Shown: positions 1 through 7,403 of the stretch, piece after piece
Numbering within the stretch: the stretch's first letter is position 1
Layout: each line of letters begins with the position of its first letter
Assembly: GCA_024860865.1 (NCBI GenBank)
Contig: JACRDV010000113.1
Location: 1 to 12,787, forward strand
Length of the DNA: 12,787 nucleotides
Source: JACRDV01 sp024860865 [NCBI: Methanobacteriota archaeon]
Lineage (GTDB): Archaea; JACRDV01
Direction: 5' to 3'
Position numbers and translations under genes: made by a program
Notes under the pieces: model-generated
What the model was told of the DNA's origin: nothing
Database searches by the model: none
Seen by the model: only the letters and a program-made list of their open reading frames with translations

Positions 1-300
1 GACCACAAAATATTTTATTAAACGCTCTTAAATACAATTGTTGTGGTTAATTTTTCTTATGCATATTTTATTTTCAGTTAGAATTTTTGTGGTAGAATTT
101 TTTGTCTGACTTAATTTAATTTGGACTGCATATAATTTATTTGCTCATGGAGGTGTTTCTATGCAAACCTGCATCCCCCATGAGCATTTTAGAAATTCTC
201 TCAGACAAAAAAGCATGCGCAAACTTGCATTGGTCCTGTCCATGAAACGGTTTTCTGCCATAGTGGACATCGGAAACCATCAAAACTCGCATCGTTAACA
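1..300. other. Gene-free stretch at the left edge
   Basis: No supported coding region. Besides the nested inverted repeat at 98-212, ACCACAAAA (2-10) is the exact complement of 85-93, and TGTCCA (237-242) is the complement of 264-269. A GCAAACYTGCAT motif occurs at 163-174 and 219-230. The stretch is AT-rich up to about 140 and more mixed after it. It follows the 3' end of the DUF4143 ATPase. Confidence 0.5.
98..212. repeat. Three-tier nested inverted repeat (candidate structured RNA or small MITE-like element)
   Basis: The 12-base arm at 98-109 (TTTTTTGTCTGA) is the exact reverse complement of 201-212. Inside it, 142-150 (TGCTCATGG) pairs exactly with 178-186, extended after one mismatch by GG/CC at 152-153 and 175-176. 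Inside that, ATGCA at 161-165 pairs with TGCAT at 170-174 across an AACC loop. Three co-axial stems are unlikely by chance even in AT-rich DNA. It may be a non-coding RNA or a short element with terminal inverted repeats; no target-site duplication is visible, so an RNA or regulatory structure is slightly preferred. The transcribed strand is unknown. Confidence 0.45.
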
Positions 301-1803
301 CTACAAGTTGTTGCTGGATTTATTCAACAGCGACAAAAATGTTTCTACAGGTGCGATTAAGATGTCTTTCTCCAGCCCTACATCTTCTTTACTGAGAATT
401 ATGTATCTTTTAATTTGAGGGATTTTCAGCGCATCCCTGAAACTCACATTGCTCCGGTATTTCGTCTCGACCCCCACAAATGATTTGTTTAACCTCAACA
501 CACTGTCTATTTCTCTCCCGCGAGAATCATAATAAAACCACAGGAACGTTCTTACCTCTCGCATGGTGGGTACCTCTTGATTAAGTGCTAAATGAGAGCA
601 AACTATCCCCTCAACTATTTTGCTCAACGATTCCTCATCCTCCAGATTTTTAGTCACAACATCGTTCACGTCCCTTCCACTCAAAGAACTCTCAAGCGCA
701 CAGAATATGAAAGGGTCTTGGAAGTACACCTTCTTTTCCCCTTTGAATTTTATGTCTTTTTTATTGAAGTCGTAGGCATGAAGAACAGTCAAGATGAAAG
801 ATTCCTCCAATAAGTCCAAGTAGTCGATCGTTGTCACATGGGTTATCTCAATTTCCCTGGCAAGCTTTGAGAAACTGTACCTAGTTCCATACTTGTCTAT
901 TATCTCCTTCAATATCTGGCGTGCAAATGTTTCTTGTCTCCCCTGTTTTATCACATCGCCCAATACATTTCGAACGAGCGTTTCGGCCAGCGAGTAGTCA
1001 AGGAGTTCCCGCTTTCCAGCGAATGCTTTTTTTAAATAGGCATTGATGACTGCCGGAAAGCCTCCTGTCATCAAGTAGATCCTGAAAAGGTATTCCAATT
1101 CCTTCTTGAAAGGAATGATTGTATTCACCACACCGTACATTTCATTGACATCTGACTTCATGTCTATGCTGACCTTTTCCAATGCAGCTTTCAAACGTCT
1201 TAAGCCTTTTTGAAATTCTCGTGTTTTAGCGTGGCTTTGTATATAATTTACAGTTTGAAGGACAAATTCTCTAAAGCTCAAAGGTTTCAGGTAATACTCG
1301 TTTCTTTCTAACCCTCTCCCAGGGAGAAGCTCCCCTTTTTTACGCAAAGCCATTCCACTAGAACCCGTTGTTATAATCTTCGCTCTTCTTGTGATTCCTG
1401 AATCCCAGAGGTACTTCAGTTCGAGATTCCAGTCTTTTATAGTTGTTATTTCGTCTAGGAACATGTGAAGTTCTTCGGCCTCTCGATTAGTGTCCAAAAA
1501 ATAATTAATAGCATTCCTCATCTCCCTCCTAGAAGTGAAAAAATCTAGTGAAAGATAGAGGATACGTTTCGGGTTAAAACCTTTGCTGATTAGCTTGTTT
1601 ATCCACTCTTTCAGATACGTCGTCTTGCCAATCTGCCTACATCCTCTCATAACGTAGATGTTCTCCTTGCTTGTCCTGAATTCCCTTCTATCAAAGAAGA
1701 TCAAGCTTTCTTTTGCCTTTGGAAGATGTCTATCGTAAGGCGTGAATTCCTTGCCGTACTTCCACCAAGGATTTTGGTTGATTATTTCGCTAATTTTTAC
1801 CAT
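301..1803 (-). CDS. AAA-family ATPase with DUF4143 C-terminal domain
   Basis: A 500-residue P-loop ATPase of the AAA_14/DUF4143 class, common in archaea and of poorly defined role. The Walker A motif is GCRQIGKTT (54-62), Walker B is HMFLDEIT (113-120), and a sensor-1-like strand is IITTGSSG (143-150). It is followed by the family-typical PGRGLERNEYYLKPLSFREF (161-180). A winged-helix-like segment lies around 305-340. The C-terminal part has EID (431-433) and VETKYR (445-450), the E..D...E-x-K pattern of the restriction-endonuclease-like fold seen in DUF4143. The ATG start lies about 28 bases from a TATA-like box, so the message is probably leaderless. It appears monocistronic and full length. 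G+C looks higher than in the operon to its right, which fits an accessory gene. The family call is firm; the biological role is unknown. Confidence 0.9.
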   Translation of the reverse strand: MVKISEIINQNPWWKYGKEFTPYDRHLPKAKESLIFFDRREFRTSKENIYVMRGCRQIGKTTYLKEWINKLISKGFNPKRILYLSLDFFTSRREMRNAINYFLDTNREAEELHMFLDEITTIKDWNLELKYLWDSGITRRAKIITTGSSGMALRKKGELLPGRGLERNEYYLKPLSFREFVLQTVNYIQSHAKTREFQKGLRRLKAALEKVSIDMKSDVNEMYGVVNTIIPFKKELEYLFRIYLMTGGFPAVINAYLKKAFAGKRELLDYSLAETLVRNVLGDVIKQGRQETFARQILKEIIDKYGTRYSFSKLAREIEITHVTTIDYLDLLEESFILTVLHAYDFNKKDIKFKGEKKVYFQDPFIFCALESSLSGRDVNDVVTKNLEDEESLSKIVEGIVCSHLALNQEVPTMREVRTFLWFYYDSRGREIDSVLRLNKSFVGVETKYRSNVSFRDALKIPQIKRYIILSKEDVGLEKDILIAPVETFLSLLNKSSNNL

Positions 1804-1823
1804 ATTTAGTTAATTCACTATCC

Positions 1824-1839
1824 AAATTTTTAAATTTTT
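1824..1839 (-). promoter_or_regulatory. TATA-like box of the DUF4143 ATPase gene
   Basis: An AT-only tract (AAATTTTTAAATTTTT on the + strand) is centred about 28 bases upstream of the ATG at 1803. This is the usual archaeal TATA-to-start-site distance. Transcription would then start at or next to the ATG. No SD-like sequence precedes the start. Confidence 0.45.
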
Positions 1840-2068
1840 CGATAATCTACTATCTAAAATCTCCAACAACAAACTTGTACCTAACGAAAAATATACGAAG
1901 AAGCTGAAGCCAAAATTCCTGTAGCCGTTGAAAGACGATTTGAACAGAGGAGATACGGGAGTTTCTGCCTCTTTCTATAGCACCTTTTTATCCACAATTT
2001 TTTCATAAATAATTTTTTCCAGTTTTTACTTTTTATATTTTTGCAGTATAAAATTCTATTTTGGAAGT

Positions 2069-2878
2069 TTAAATCAAGAGTTTATTCATACTTCCGCTCA
2101 CATAACCCTCAAGGTCTAAAGTAACAAAAAGAAAACCAATTTTCCTGAAGTGTTCTATTATTTGCAGTGTAAAGCTAAGAAGTATTGGAAAATCATCCTT
2201 TGGCACTTCAATTCGAGCTATTTTATCACTATGATATCTCACTCTGACCTGTTTAATTCCCAAATTCCGGATGAAGTTCTCTGCTGAATTTATCATATCA
2301 AGTTTTTCTTGCGTTATCTTTTCATAATAGGGTACTCTAGAAGCAAGACATGCCATCGATGGTTTGTTCCAATTGCTTAAACCAAAAAACCTTGCTAATT
2401 CTCGAGCTTCTTCTTTATTTATCTCAGCTAACGCCAATGGACTTACAACCCCATTTTTTCTTGCAGCAATTATTCCTGGCCTATGGTCAGAAAGATCAGA
2501 AGCATTAGTTCCATCCAAAATAGCGTGAGCGCCTTCTTTAGCAGCGATTTCTTTTAGTTTAGCAAATAATTCTGTCTTGCAATAGTAGCACCTGTCAGCT
2601 GGATTAGAGCTGAAATTTTCATTTTCTAATTCCGAAGTATGTATTAACATATGATTTATGCCAATTTCTTTCGCCATTTGCTCAGCAATTTTCACTTCAA
2701 TATCCGGATAAGTGGGAGAAACAGCAGTAACAGCTATAGCATCGCCTTCTAAAGCCTCATGTGCAAGTTTCGCAACCAAACTGCTATCAACACCACCTGA
2801 AAAAGCTATTATTACTTTTTTTGCGTTTCTTATGATTTTTTTAGCTTCTTCAGCTTTTGATAATATATTATTGCTCAT
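2069..2878 (-). CDS. larE: LarE-family ATP-dependent sulfurtransferase
   Basis: A PP-loop ATP pyrophosphatase of the LarE family (about 270 residues, normal length). LarE activates the carboxylates of pyridinium bis-carboxylate mononucleotide by adenylation and puts sulfur into them during nickel-pincer nucleotide synthesis. Visible motifs are the PP-loop SGGVDSS (27-33), NPADRCYYCKTELF (92-105), LDGTNASDLSDHRPG (121-135), PSMACLASRVPYYEKIT (173-189) and a typical C-terminal end, TLDLEGYVSGSM. C177 sits where the catalytic cysteine is expected. C97 and C100 give a three-cysteine set, as in iron-sulfur LarE forms (inference). The ATG at 2878 was chosen because an earlier in-frame start at 2944 would run into the upstream gene; the gap to that gene is 10 bases. 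No LarB or LarC is in the window, so the exact substrate is inferred from family only. Confidence 0.88.
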   Translation of the reverse strand: MSNNILSKAEEAKKIIRNAKKVIIAFSGGVDSSLVAKLAHEALEGDAIAVTAVSPTYPDIEVKIAEQMAKEIGINHMLIHTSELENENFSSNPADRCYYCKTELFAKLKEIAAKEGAHAILDGTNASDLSDHRPGIIAARKNGVVSPLALAEINKEEARELARFFGLSNWNKPSMACLASRVPYYEKITQEKLDMINSAENFIRNLGIKQVRVRYHSDKIARIEVPKDDFPILLSFTLQIIEHFRKIGFLFVTLDLEGYVSGSMNKLLI

Positions 2879-2888
2879 AACATTCAAC

Positions 2889-3929
2889 CTAGGCTGGCAA
2901 TGGTTTGGTGAGTAACCTGGCAATGTAAAACCCATTTGTAGCAATTTTTTTAACTTCCAATATTATTTCTGGACATTCTTTCTCAAATTTTTTGAATTCG
3001 TTAATTAGTTCTTGGTATTTATTAATTGCAATTTTAGCTAATTCTTTATCAGCGTTCTTAAAAGCATCGAAAGCATCCGAGATAATTTCTAAAGAAAGTT
3101 TATGGACTCTAGATAGTTGCTCTGGCATTTTTTTATCTTTAACCAGAACAATAAGCGAGTTGAATCCATCTAGCATCCTTGAAATATCTAAGGATAAACC
3201 GAGGAGAATTAAACCAAAAGTTGCATCTTCTTTTCTTTCAGTATTTATAATAAAATTTATAGCGTTTTTATTTGCTTCTTTAAGTTCAACCTGCAGATCT
3301 TGTGCAATTTTCCCATCAAACATATTTTTGTACGTCTCAATAAATTTTGAGAAAATTCCATTTAATTTATTAAATCCCTCCTCAAATATTGGTCTTGTTG
3401 GGAGATTTCTTATTTTTTGAAAAATCATATAACCGGTTATTTGTTCAGCAGACTTTGTTGGAGCTGATAAAGGATCTGGCGGCCCCTCAAGTAAAATAGG
3501 GCAAACTTTAGTCATACAATCTTCGCAGCTTCCGGATGCGCAATCCGCGCCAGAATTCCTGCAATATGTGCAAATGGTAGCAGGCCATATCACTTTTGAA
3601 ACTAATCTTATAGTTTCTTGAGCATCTTCTTTGTCCCTAGCTCTCCTCACATTTATTTTTCCATTCTGGAATAGTATTATAGTTTTTTCATCGTAATCGA
3701 TTTTTGCCATTCCTAATCGCTGAGAACAACGAACCGAATCAAAAAGCGGGTTATCCTCCAAGAAGGTGCAAAGCACAGAAGGATCAAAAAATCTATACTT
3801 ATATCTAGTATCAAATTTATATTCAGGCAATCGAACTATTGCTTCGGCCATTATTTTTCCACCTTCAGAAATACAAGGATAAAAATAAGCAATTCCTTTT
3901 TCAGTAACAACTTTAGTTTTGGCTTCCAA
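2889..3929 (-). CDS. Unrecognised six-cysteine protein with PhoU-like helical C-terminus
   Basis: No precise family is recognised. Residues about 82-112 (ILFQNGKINVRRARDKEDA and on) resemble a TBP-like strand-helix unit. A tight cysteine cluster follows, with C120, C123, C130, C135, C138 and C143 (C-x2-C-x6-C-x4-C-x2-C-x4-C), suited to an Fe-S cluster or zinc. The rest, about 185-320, is helical and recalls PhoU: VHKLSLEIISDAFDAFKNADKELAKIAINKYQELINEF (276-313) has the spacing of a PhoU repeat. It sits between sufS (51-base gap) and larE (10-base gap) on the same strand, so a role in sulfur or metal transfer is a reasonable inference. The start is uncertain: TTG at 3929, or ATG at 3851, which has a good SD (GAAGGTGG) 7 bases upstream and would give 320 residues. 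Confidence 0.75.
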   Translation of the reverse strand: MEAKTKVVTEKGIAYFYPCISEGGKIMAEAIVRLPEYKFDTRYKYRFFDPSVLCTFLEDNPLFDSVRCSQRLGMAKIDYDEKTIILFQNGKINVRRARDKEDAQETIRLVSKVIWPATICTYCRNSGADCASGSCEDCMTKVCPILLEGPPDPLSAPTKSAEQITGYMIFQKIRNLPTRPIFEEGFNKLNGIFSKFIETYKNMFDGKIAQDLQVELKEANKNAINFIINTERKEDATFGLILLGLSLDISRMLDGFNSLIVLVKDKKMPEQLSRVHKLSLEIISDAFDAFKNADKELAKIAINKYQELINEFKKFEKECPEIILEVKKIATNGFYIARLLTKPLPA

Positions 3930-3980
3930 TCCAATACCACTTAATAATTTTTAATTTGTTAATTGCAAAATTATTATCAA

Positions 3981-5186
3981 TCAAATTTTAGATATTTCTT
4001 TAATTGCGTCAATAAATTTTTTAACCTCTTCTATTGTGTTATAAATATATAACGAGGCTCTAGCAGTTCCATTAGGTCTTTTTAAAATTTCTTTCATCAA
4101 GGGTAAGGCACAATGATGCCCCGAACGAATCATTATATTAGCTATATTGTCCAAAACTAAAGCCACATCGTGGGGATTAAGATTAGGAATATTAAATGAA
4201 ATTATTCCAACTTTATTTTCTGCTGGCCCATAAACTTCTACATTATCTATCTCGCTTAATCCCTTGAAAGCCAAGTTTGAAAGCTTGTTTTCATGCTCCA
4301 GCACATTTTCCATACCAATTTTTGTCAAATAATCTACTGCAGCACCTAATCCGATTGCAGGCGCTATAGGAGGCGTACCCGCTTCAAATCGCTCTGGAGA
4401 GCGAGTTAATTTATAACTATCAATAGAAACATCCTCTATCGTACCGCCTCCGAAAGTGAAAGGTTCAACATCGTTTAGGTGTTCTTCTTTAATATAAAGA
4501 ACTCCAACTCCAGTTGGACCAAGCATTTTATGTCCTGACAAAGCCATGAAATCGCAATCCATTTTTTTAACATTTATTGGGATATGTGGAACTGACTGTG
4601 CCCCATCGATTAAACATAGCGCTCCAAAATTGTGGGAAATTTTTATCATTTCCTCCACTGGAACAACATTTCCCAAGACATTAGATACATGTGTTACAGC
4701 AACTAACTTCGTTTTATTTGAGATTAATTTTTCAAAATCAGCTATTTCTATTGTTCCATCTGGTTTAGGTTTCAATAACTTTATAATAAAACCTTTTTTT
4801 CTTAACCTTAACCAAGGAATAAAATTTGAATGATGCTCTAAATAAGTAGTTATAATTTCATTGCGATTGCGATTATCTAGTTCAATAGAATTTGCGATAA
4901 AGTTAATTGATTCAGTAGTATTTTTTGTAAATATTATTTCTCTCTCAGAATTCGCGCCGATAAAATCAGCTACTTTAAAATGGGCCAATTCATATTTTTC
5001 GCTCGCTTCCTGAGAAAGACGATGCACGCCTCTATGAACATTTGCTCGGTACTCTAGATAATACCTGCTTATTTCCTCTATAACTTGCCTCGGAGTTAAA
5101 CTAGAGGCAGCGCTGTCCATGTAAATAACTTTTGAAACTATTGGAAAATCTTCTCGCAGTTTTTCAAAGTCTAATTTTATCACCAA
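3981..5186 (-). CDS. sufS: SufS/CsdA-type cysteine desulfurase
   Basis: A PLP-dependent group II cysteine desulfurase, which takes sulfur from cysteine as an enzyme persulfide and hands it to acceptors. At about 401 residues it is normal length. Visible motifs are YMDSAASSLTP (22-32), RANVHRGVHRLS (47-58), the cofactor-stacking EHHSN (117-121), the PLP-binding D194 in IDGAQSVPH, Schiff-base K220 in SGHKMLGPTGVGVLY, RFEAGTPP (266-273), and catalytic C359 in RSGHHCALPLM, the SufS-type loop. All key residues are present. The first codon is not ATG: TTG at 5186 is followed at once by GTG at 5183, and either could start. It is the first gene of an apparent sufS-orf-larE operon and is divergent from moaE. 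No SufBCD is in the window, so the acceptor may be LarE, MoaD or tRNA enzymes (inference). Confidence 0.92.
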   Translation of the reverse strand: MVIKLDFEKLREDFPIVSKVIYMDSAASSLTPRQVIEEISRYYLEYRANVHRGVHRLSQEASEKYELAHFKVADFIGANSEREIIFTKNTTESINFIANSIELDNRNRNEIITTYLEHHSNFIPWLRLRKKGFIIKLLKPKPDGTIEIADFEKLISNKTKLVAVTHVSNVLGNVVPVEEMIKISHNFGALCLIDGAQSVPHIPINVKKMDCDFMALSGHKMLGPTGVGVLYIKEEHLNDVEPFTFGGGTIEDVSIDSYKLTRSPERFEAGTPPIAPAIGLGAAVDYLTKIGMENVLEHENKLSNLAFKGLSEIDNVEVYGPAENKVGIISFNIPNLNPHDVALVLDNIANIMIRSGHHCALPLMKEILKRPNGTARASLYIYNTIEEVKKFIDAIKEISKI

Positions 5187-5211
5187 AACTTTTAATTCGT
5201 AATTTCTACAT

Positions 5212-5224
5212 TTGAGATATATCT
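5212..5224 (-). promoter_or_regulatory. Candidate TATA box of the sufS operon
   Basis: On the minus strand ATAGATATATCTC lies about 30-35 bases upstream of the TTG/GTG start of the cysteine desulfurase, giving a very short leader. It faces the moaE promoter, so both are packed into about 120 bases. Confidence 0.35.
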
Positions 5225-5254
5225 ATGTTTATGGGTAAACAAATCTTCCATCGG

Positions 5255-5267
5255 TAAATTTAAATTT
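5255..5267 (+). promoter_or_regulatory. Candidate TATA box of moaE
   Basis: TAAATTTAAATTT is centred about 47 bases before the ATG at 5308. A start site about 26 bases downstream would leave a leader of about 20 bases holding the SD at 5297-5303 (GAGGTGA). Confidence 0.45.
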
Positions 5268-5307
5268 GCTCTCATTTAAATCAAAAAATAGATTTCGAGG
5301 TGAAACT

Positions 5308-5733
5308 ATGGAAAAAAAAGGGATTGCTGAAAAATTACCCTCCATTGACTCTATTTTTGCTGATATTATCTCGAAGCCAAAAAGCAAAGAAGCTGGCTGT
5401 GCAGCAATTTTTATTGGATTTGTCAGAGGAAAAACAGAGAAGGGAAGTTCTGTAGAACGTCTTTATTTTGAGTCCTATGAGAAAAAGGCCTTAGAAGCTT
5501 TTGACTCAATAATACAGTCTCTTGAAAATAAAGAGGGAATTGTTGATGTAAGAATTTACCATAGAATTGGTGACTTAAAGGTTGGAGACCCGATTGTAAT
5601 CATAAGCGTTGCTGGTGGACACAGAGAACAAGTTTTTCCGGTGTTAGCTGAAGCAGTTGAACGAATGAAAAGCGAGGCTACTATTTGGAAGAAAGAATTT
5701 ACAGCTGGCGAGAGTTATTGGGTTAAGCACTAG
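5308..5733 (+). CDS. moaE: Molybdopterin synthase catalytic subunit MoaE
   Basis: The large subunit of molybdopterin synthase (141 residues, normal length). With thiocarboxylated MoaD it puts the dithiolene sulfurs into precursor Z during Mo/W cofactor synthesis. Visible motifs are AGCAAIFIGFVRG (29-41), the LYFESYEKKA segment (52-61), HRIGDLKVGDPIVIISVAGGHR (85-106), and MKSEATIWKKE (120-130). K121 and K128 are seven residues apart, matching the catalytic lysine pair of E. coli MoaE. The ATG at 5308 has a strong SD (GAGGTGA, 5297-5303); the reading frame stays open back to a TTG at 5266, but that lies next to the TATA-like box. No moaD is adjacent. It is divergent from the cysteine desulfurase operon, which could supply the sulfur for MoaD. 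Confidence 0.93.
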   Translation: MEKKGIAEKLPSIDSIFADIISKPKSKEAGCAAIFIGFVRGKTEKGSSVERLYFESYEKKALEAFDSIIQSLENKEGIVDVRIYHRIGDLKVGDPIVIISVAGGHREQVFPVLAEAVERMKSEATIWKKEFTAGESYWVKH

Positions 5734-5768
5734 CTTTTGTAATTTTATAAAACAATTTTTAAAAACAA

Positions 5769-5785
5769 CTTTTTTCTAATTTTTA
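5769..5785 (+). terminator. T-rich terminator after moaE
   Basis: Two runs of five to six T residues (5770-5775 and 5780-5784) lie about 40-50 bases past the moaE stop. Oligo-T stretches without a hairpin are the usual intrinsic terminators in archaea. Confidence 0.35.
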
Positions 5786-5805
5786 AGAAAAAGTCTTGAA
5801 GAAGG

Positions 5806-6107
5806 TTAAATATGAGAAATAGCATTTTTTTGCATCAATCGCGCAACTTTAACAACAGTATCATCCGGGCCAACATAGATAACTGGGCTGCTCATTAGTT
5901 CCTCGACTTTGCGTTTTTTCTCAACTTGAACTTGCTTGAGCGCATCCAATATTTTTTTAAATGTAGAAAGTCTTGGATCAAGCGTGCCTGTTTCTATCCG
6001 CGCAATTAAGACTGACTTACACCTGCTCGTCTTGCTAATTCAGTTTGAGTTATATTTGCTTGTCTTCTTAATCGTTTAATTTCTTCTTGGTCAAATTCTT
6101 CGGCCAA
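5806..6107 (-). pseudogene. XRE-family HTH regulator with CBS domain, frameshifted and truncated
   Basis: Two frames joined by one missing base make a recognisable archaeal XRE-CBS regulator (COG3620 type). The first reads EEFDQEEIKRLRRQANITQTELARRAGVSQS and hits TAA at 6006-6008. Adding one base near 6006-6009 restores LIARIETGTLDPRLSTFKKILDALKQV, completing the helix-turn-helix, then a linker. The first CBS motif is SSPVIYVGPDDTVVKVARLMQKNAISHI, and the frame then ends at 5806-5808 where the family continues with about a hundred more CBS residues. So there are two lesions: a frameshift and loss of the CBS pair. No ATG is in frame; a TTG at 6107 is the likely original start. It faces away from the methyltransferase gene at 6258 and may once have regulated it (inference). 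Confidence 0.8.
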
Positions 6108-6160
6108 TTTCTCATCTCATTAATTTTTATTACTCCTAGTCATATTTTATGAGAAAAAGG

Positions 6161-6170
6161 ATATATAATA
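6161..6170 (+). promoter_or_regulatory. TATA-like box in the divergent regulator/methyltransferase spacer
   Basis: ATATATAATA is preceded by a purine-rich GAGAAAAAGG that could act as a BRE. It could serve the methyltransferase gene (leader about 65 bases) or, read on the other strand, the broken regulator. A second candidate, GTATAATTTA at 6198-6207, would give a leader of about 30 bases. Confidence 0.35.
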
Positions 6171-6257
6171 GTAATTTCTTCTAAAATTACTCTCACGTAT
6201 AATTTAATGTTTTATTTATTAAAACTTTATTGGTTCAGAAAGCCATGGAGGGTTAAA

Positions 6258-7289
6258 ATGGATTTACCATTTGGAAAGTTAAAAACGACCGCGATTGGAA
6301 GTTTTCCGCTTCAACACTCTATTGAGAAAATGCAAAGGGCACTTTTAGACCAAATTGAAGCAGGGATAAATTTCCCTTCTGTTCCGCAACTTTTAGACAT
6401 GAATTTAATGTTTTTAGAACCTCTAGCAAAAGAAGGATGTGGAATAGAAATAAGAAATGGAAATGCCTGGATTACTAGCGATTTAAAAAAACCTAAAAAA
6501 CCAATTGCTGTTGAATTTTTGGAATTTACACAAGAATTTCTCAAGAAAAGTGATCTATTAGAAAAAATAGATGGCGTCAAAATACCTGTAACTGGCCCTA
6601 TTACGTTGTCGTCAGTCACTAAGATTACTGAAAAAAATTATGCAATAGAATTCTCAGATTTTATTTTAAAATTTTCTGAAATAGTAGCTGAAATCGTTAG
6701 ATATTATGACGAATTCGGAGTGGGATTAATTACAATAGATGAACCTGCTCTAGGATATGCTATATGGCTTGGAACAGAAGAAGATGTAATAATCAAAGCA
6801 ATCGACAAGCCAATAGAAGCGATAAAAAGAGCTTTACCTTCAGTTCATGTTTGTGGCGATATCAGAACAGTTGCAAATCTACTTATTAAATCAAAAGCTT
6901 CAATACTTACTCATGAATTCAAAGCTTTACCAAAAAATTTGGAAGTTTATTCCAAAGAGATGTTAGATGGGGTTGACAAAATGATTGGTTTAGGTTGCGT
7001 TAACTCAAGGCCAGATCCTCAGCTACTTTTAGACATCAGAGACAAGAAAAAGAATTGGATAGAAGCAGTAGAACCAGTAGATGAGGTAGAGAAGTTTATC
7101 TTAGAAGGCGCAAAAAGATTCGGACTAGAAAGATTGGTAATTGTCCCAGATTGTGGATTTGGGGGTATGAAGGAATACTTTAAAGATGATACGGGACAAA
7201 AAATAGCAAGTCAAAAACTAAAAAACATGGTAGAAGCAGTCAAAAAAATTGAAGGAAAAATTAACATTTCCAATGTGGAAAGAACCTAA
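6258..7289 (+). CDS. Core MetE-type methionine synthase/cobalamin-independent methyltransferase family
   Basis: A UROD/MetE-like TIM-barrel methyltransferase of 343 residues. This is the short archaeal form, equal to only the C-terminal half of bacterial MetE. It starts MDLPFGKLKTTAIGSFPLQ, the usual N-terminus. The zinc ligands that activate homocysteine thiolate are all visible: H197 and C199 (SVHVCGD), E220 (LTHEF) and C299 (VPDCGFGG). The DEPALG motif is at 161-166. Short archaeal enzymes of this group make methionine using methyl groups from corrinoid carriers or as yet unknown donors rather than methyl-folate polyglutamate; which donor applies cannot be read from this sequence. The ATG at 6258 was chosen for its strong SD (GGAGGGTT, 6247-6254) over the in-frame ATG at 6207. 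It seems to be transcribed alone. A related non-methionine methyltransferase remains possible. Confidence 0.85.
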   Translation: MDLPFGKLKTTAIGSFPLQHSIEKMQRALLDQIEAGINFPSVPQLLDMNLMFLEPLAKEGCGIEIRNGNAWITSDLKKPKKPIAVEFLEFTQEFLKKSDLLEKIDGVKIPVTGPITLSSVTKITEKNYAIEFSDFILKFSEIVAEIVRYYDEFGVGLITIDEPALGYAIWLGTEEDVIIKAIDKPIEAIKRALPSVHVCGDIRTVANLLIKSKASILTHEFKALPKNLEVYSKEMLDGVDKMIGLGCVNSRPDPQLLLDIRDKKKNWIEAVEPVDEVEKFILEGAKRFGLERLVIVPDCGFGGMKEYFKDDTGQKIASQKLKNMVEAVKKIEGKINISNVERT

Positions 7290-7366
7290 TGTCTTCCGAA
7301 TTTTTAGAATTACAATTGTATACGCTATTTTGATAATACTCTTTAATAGTTACAATAATTAGAACC

Positions 7367-7374
7367 CTTATATG
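7367..7374 (+). promoter_or_regulatory. Candidate TATA box of the membrane protein-subtilase pair
   Basis: CTTATATG is centred about 33 bases before the ATG at 7404. A purine-rich SD-like tract (GGGGAAGGA, 7392-7400) lies just before the start. Start-site distance and SD slightly compete, so the leader is very short. Confidence 0.35.
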
Positions 7375-7403
7375 CGCCTCTAAACAGCAATGGGGAAGGA
7401 TTT

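Noticed and set aside
592-813. Plus-strand frame inside the DUF4143 gene
   Set aside because: It is a shadow of the well-supported minus-strand gene and lacks any recognisable motif.
1840-2000. Possible coding remnant between the ATPase and larE
   Set aside because: Short open stretches exist on both strands (for example around 1890-1975), but none has a start, family likeness or conserved motif.
2879-2944. Longer start for LarE at 2944
   Set aside because: It would overlap the upstream gene by 56 bases and add residues absent from the family; the ATG at 2878 fits the usual N-terminus.
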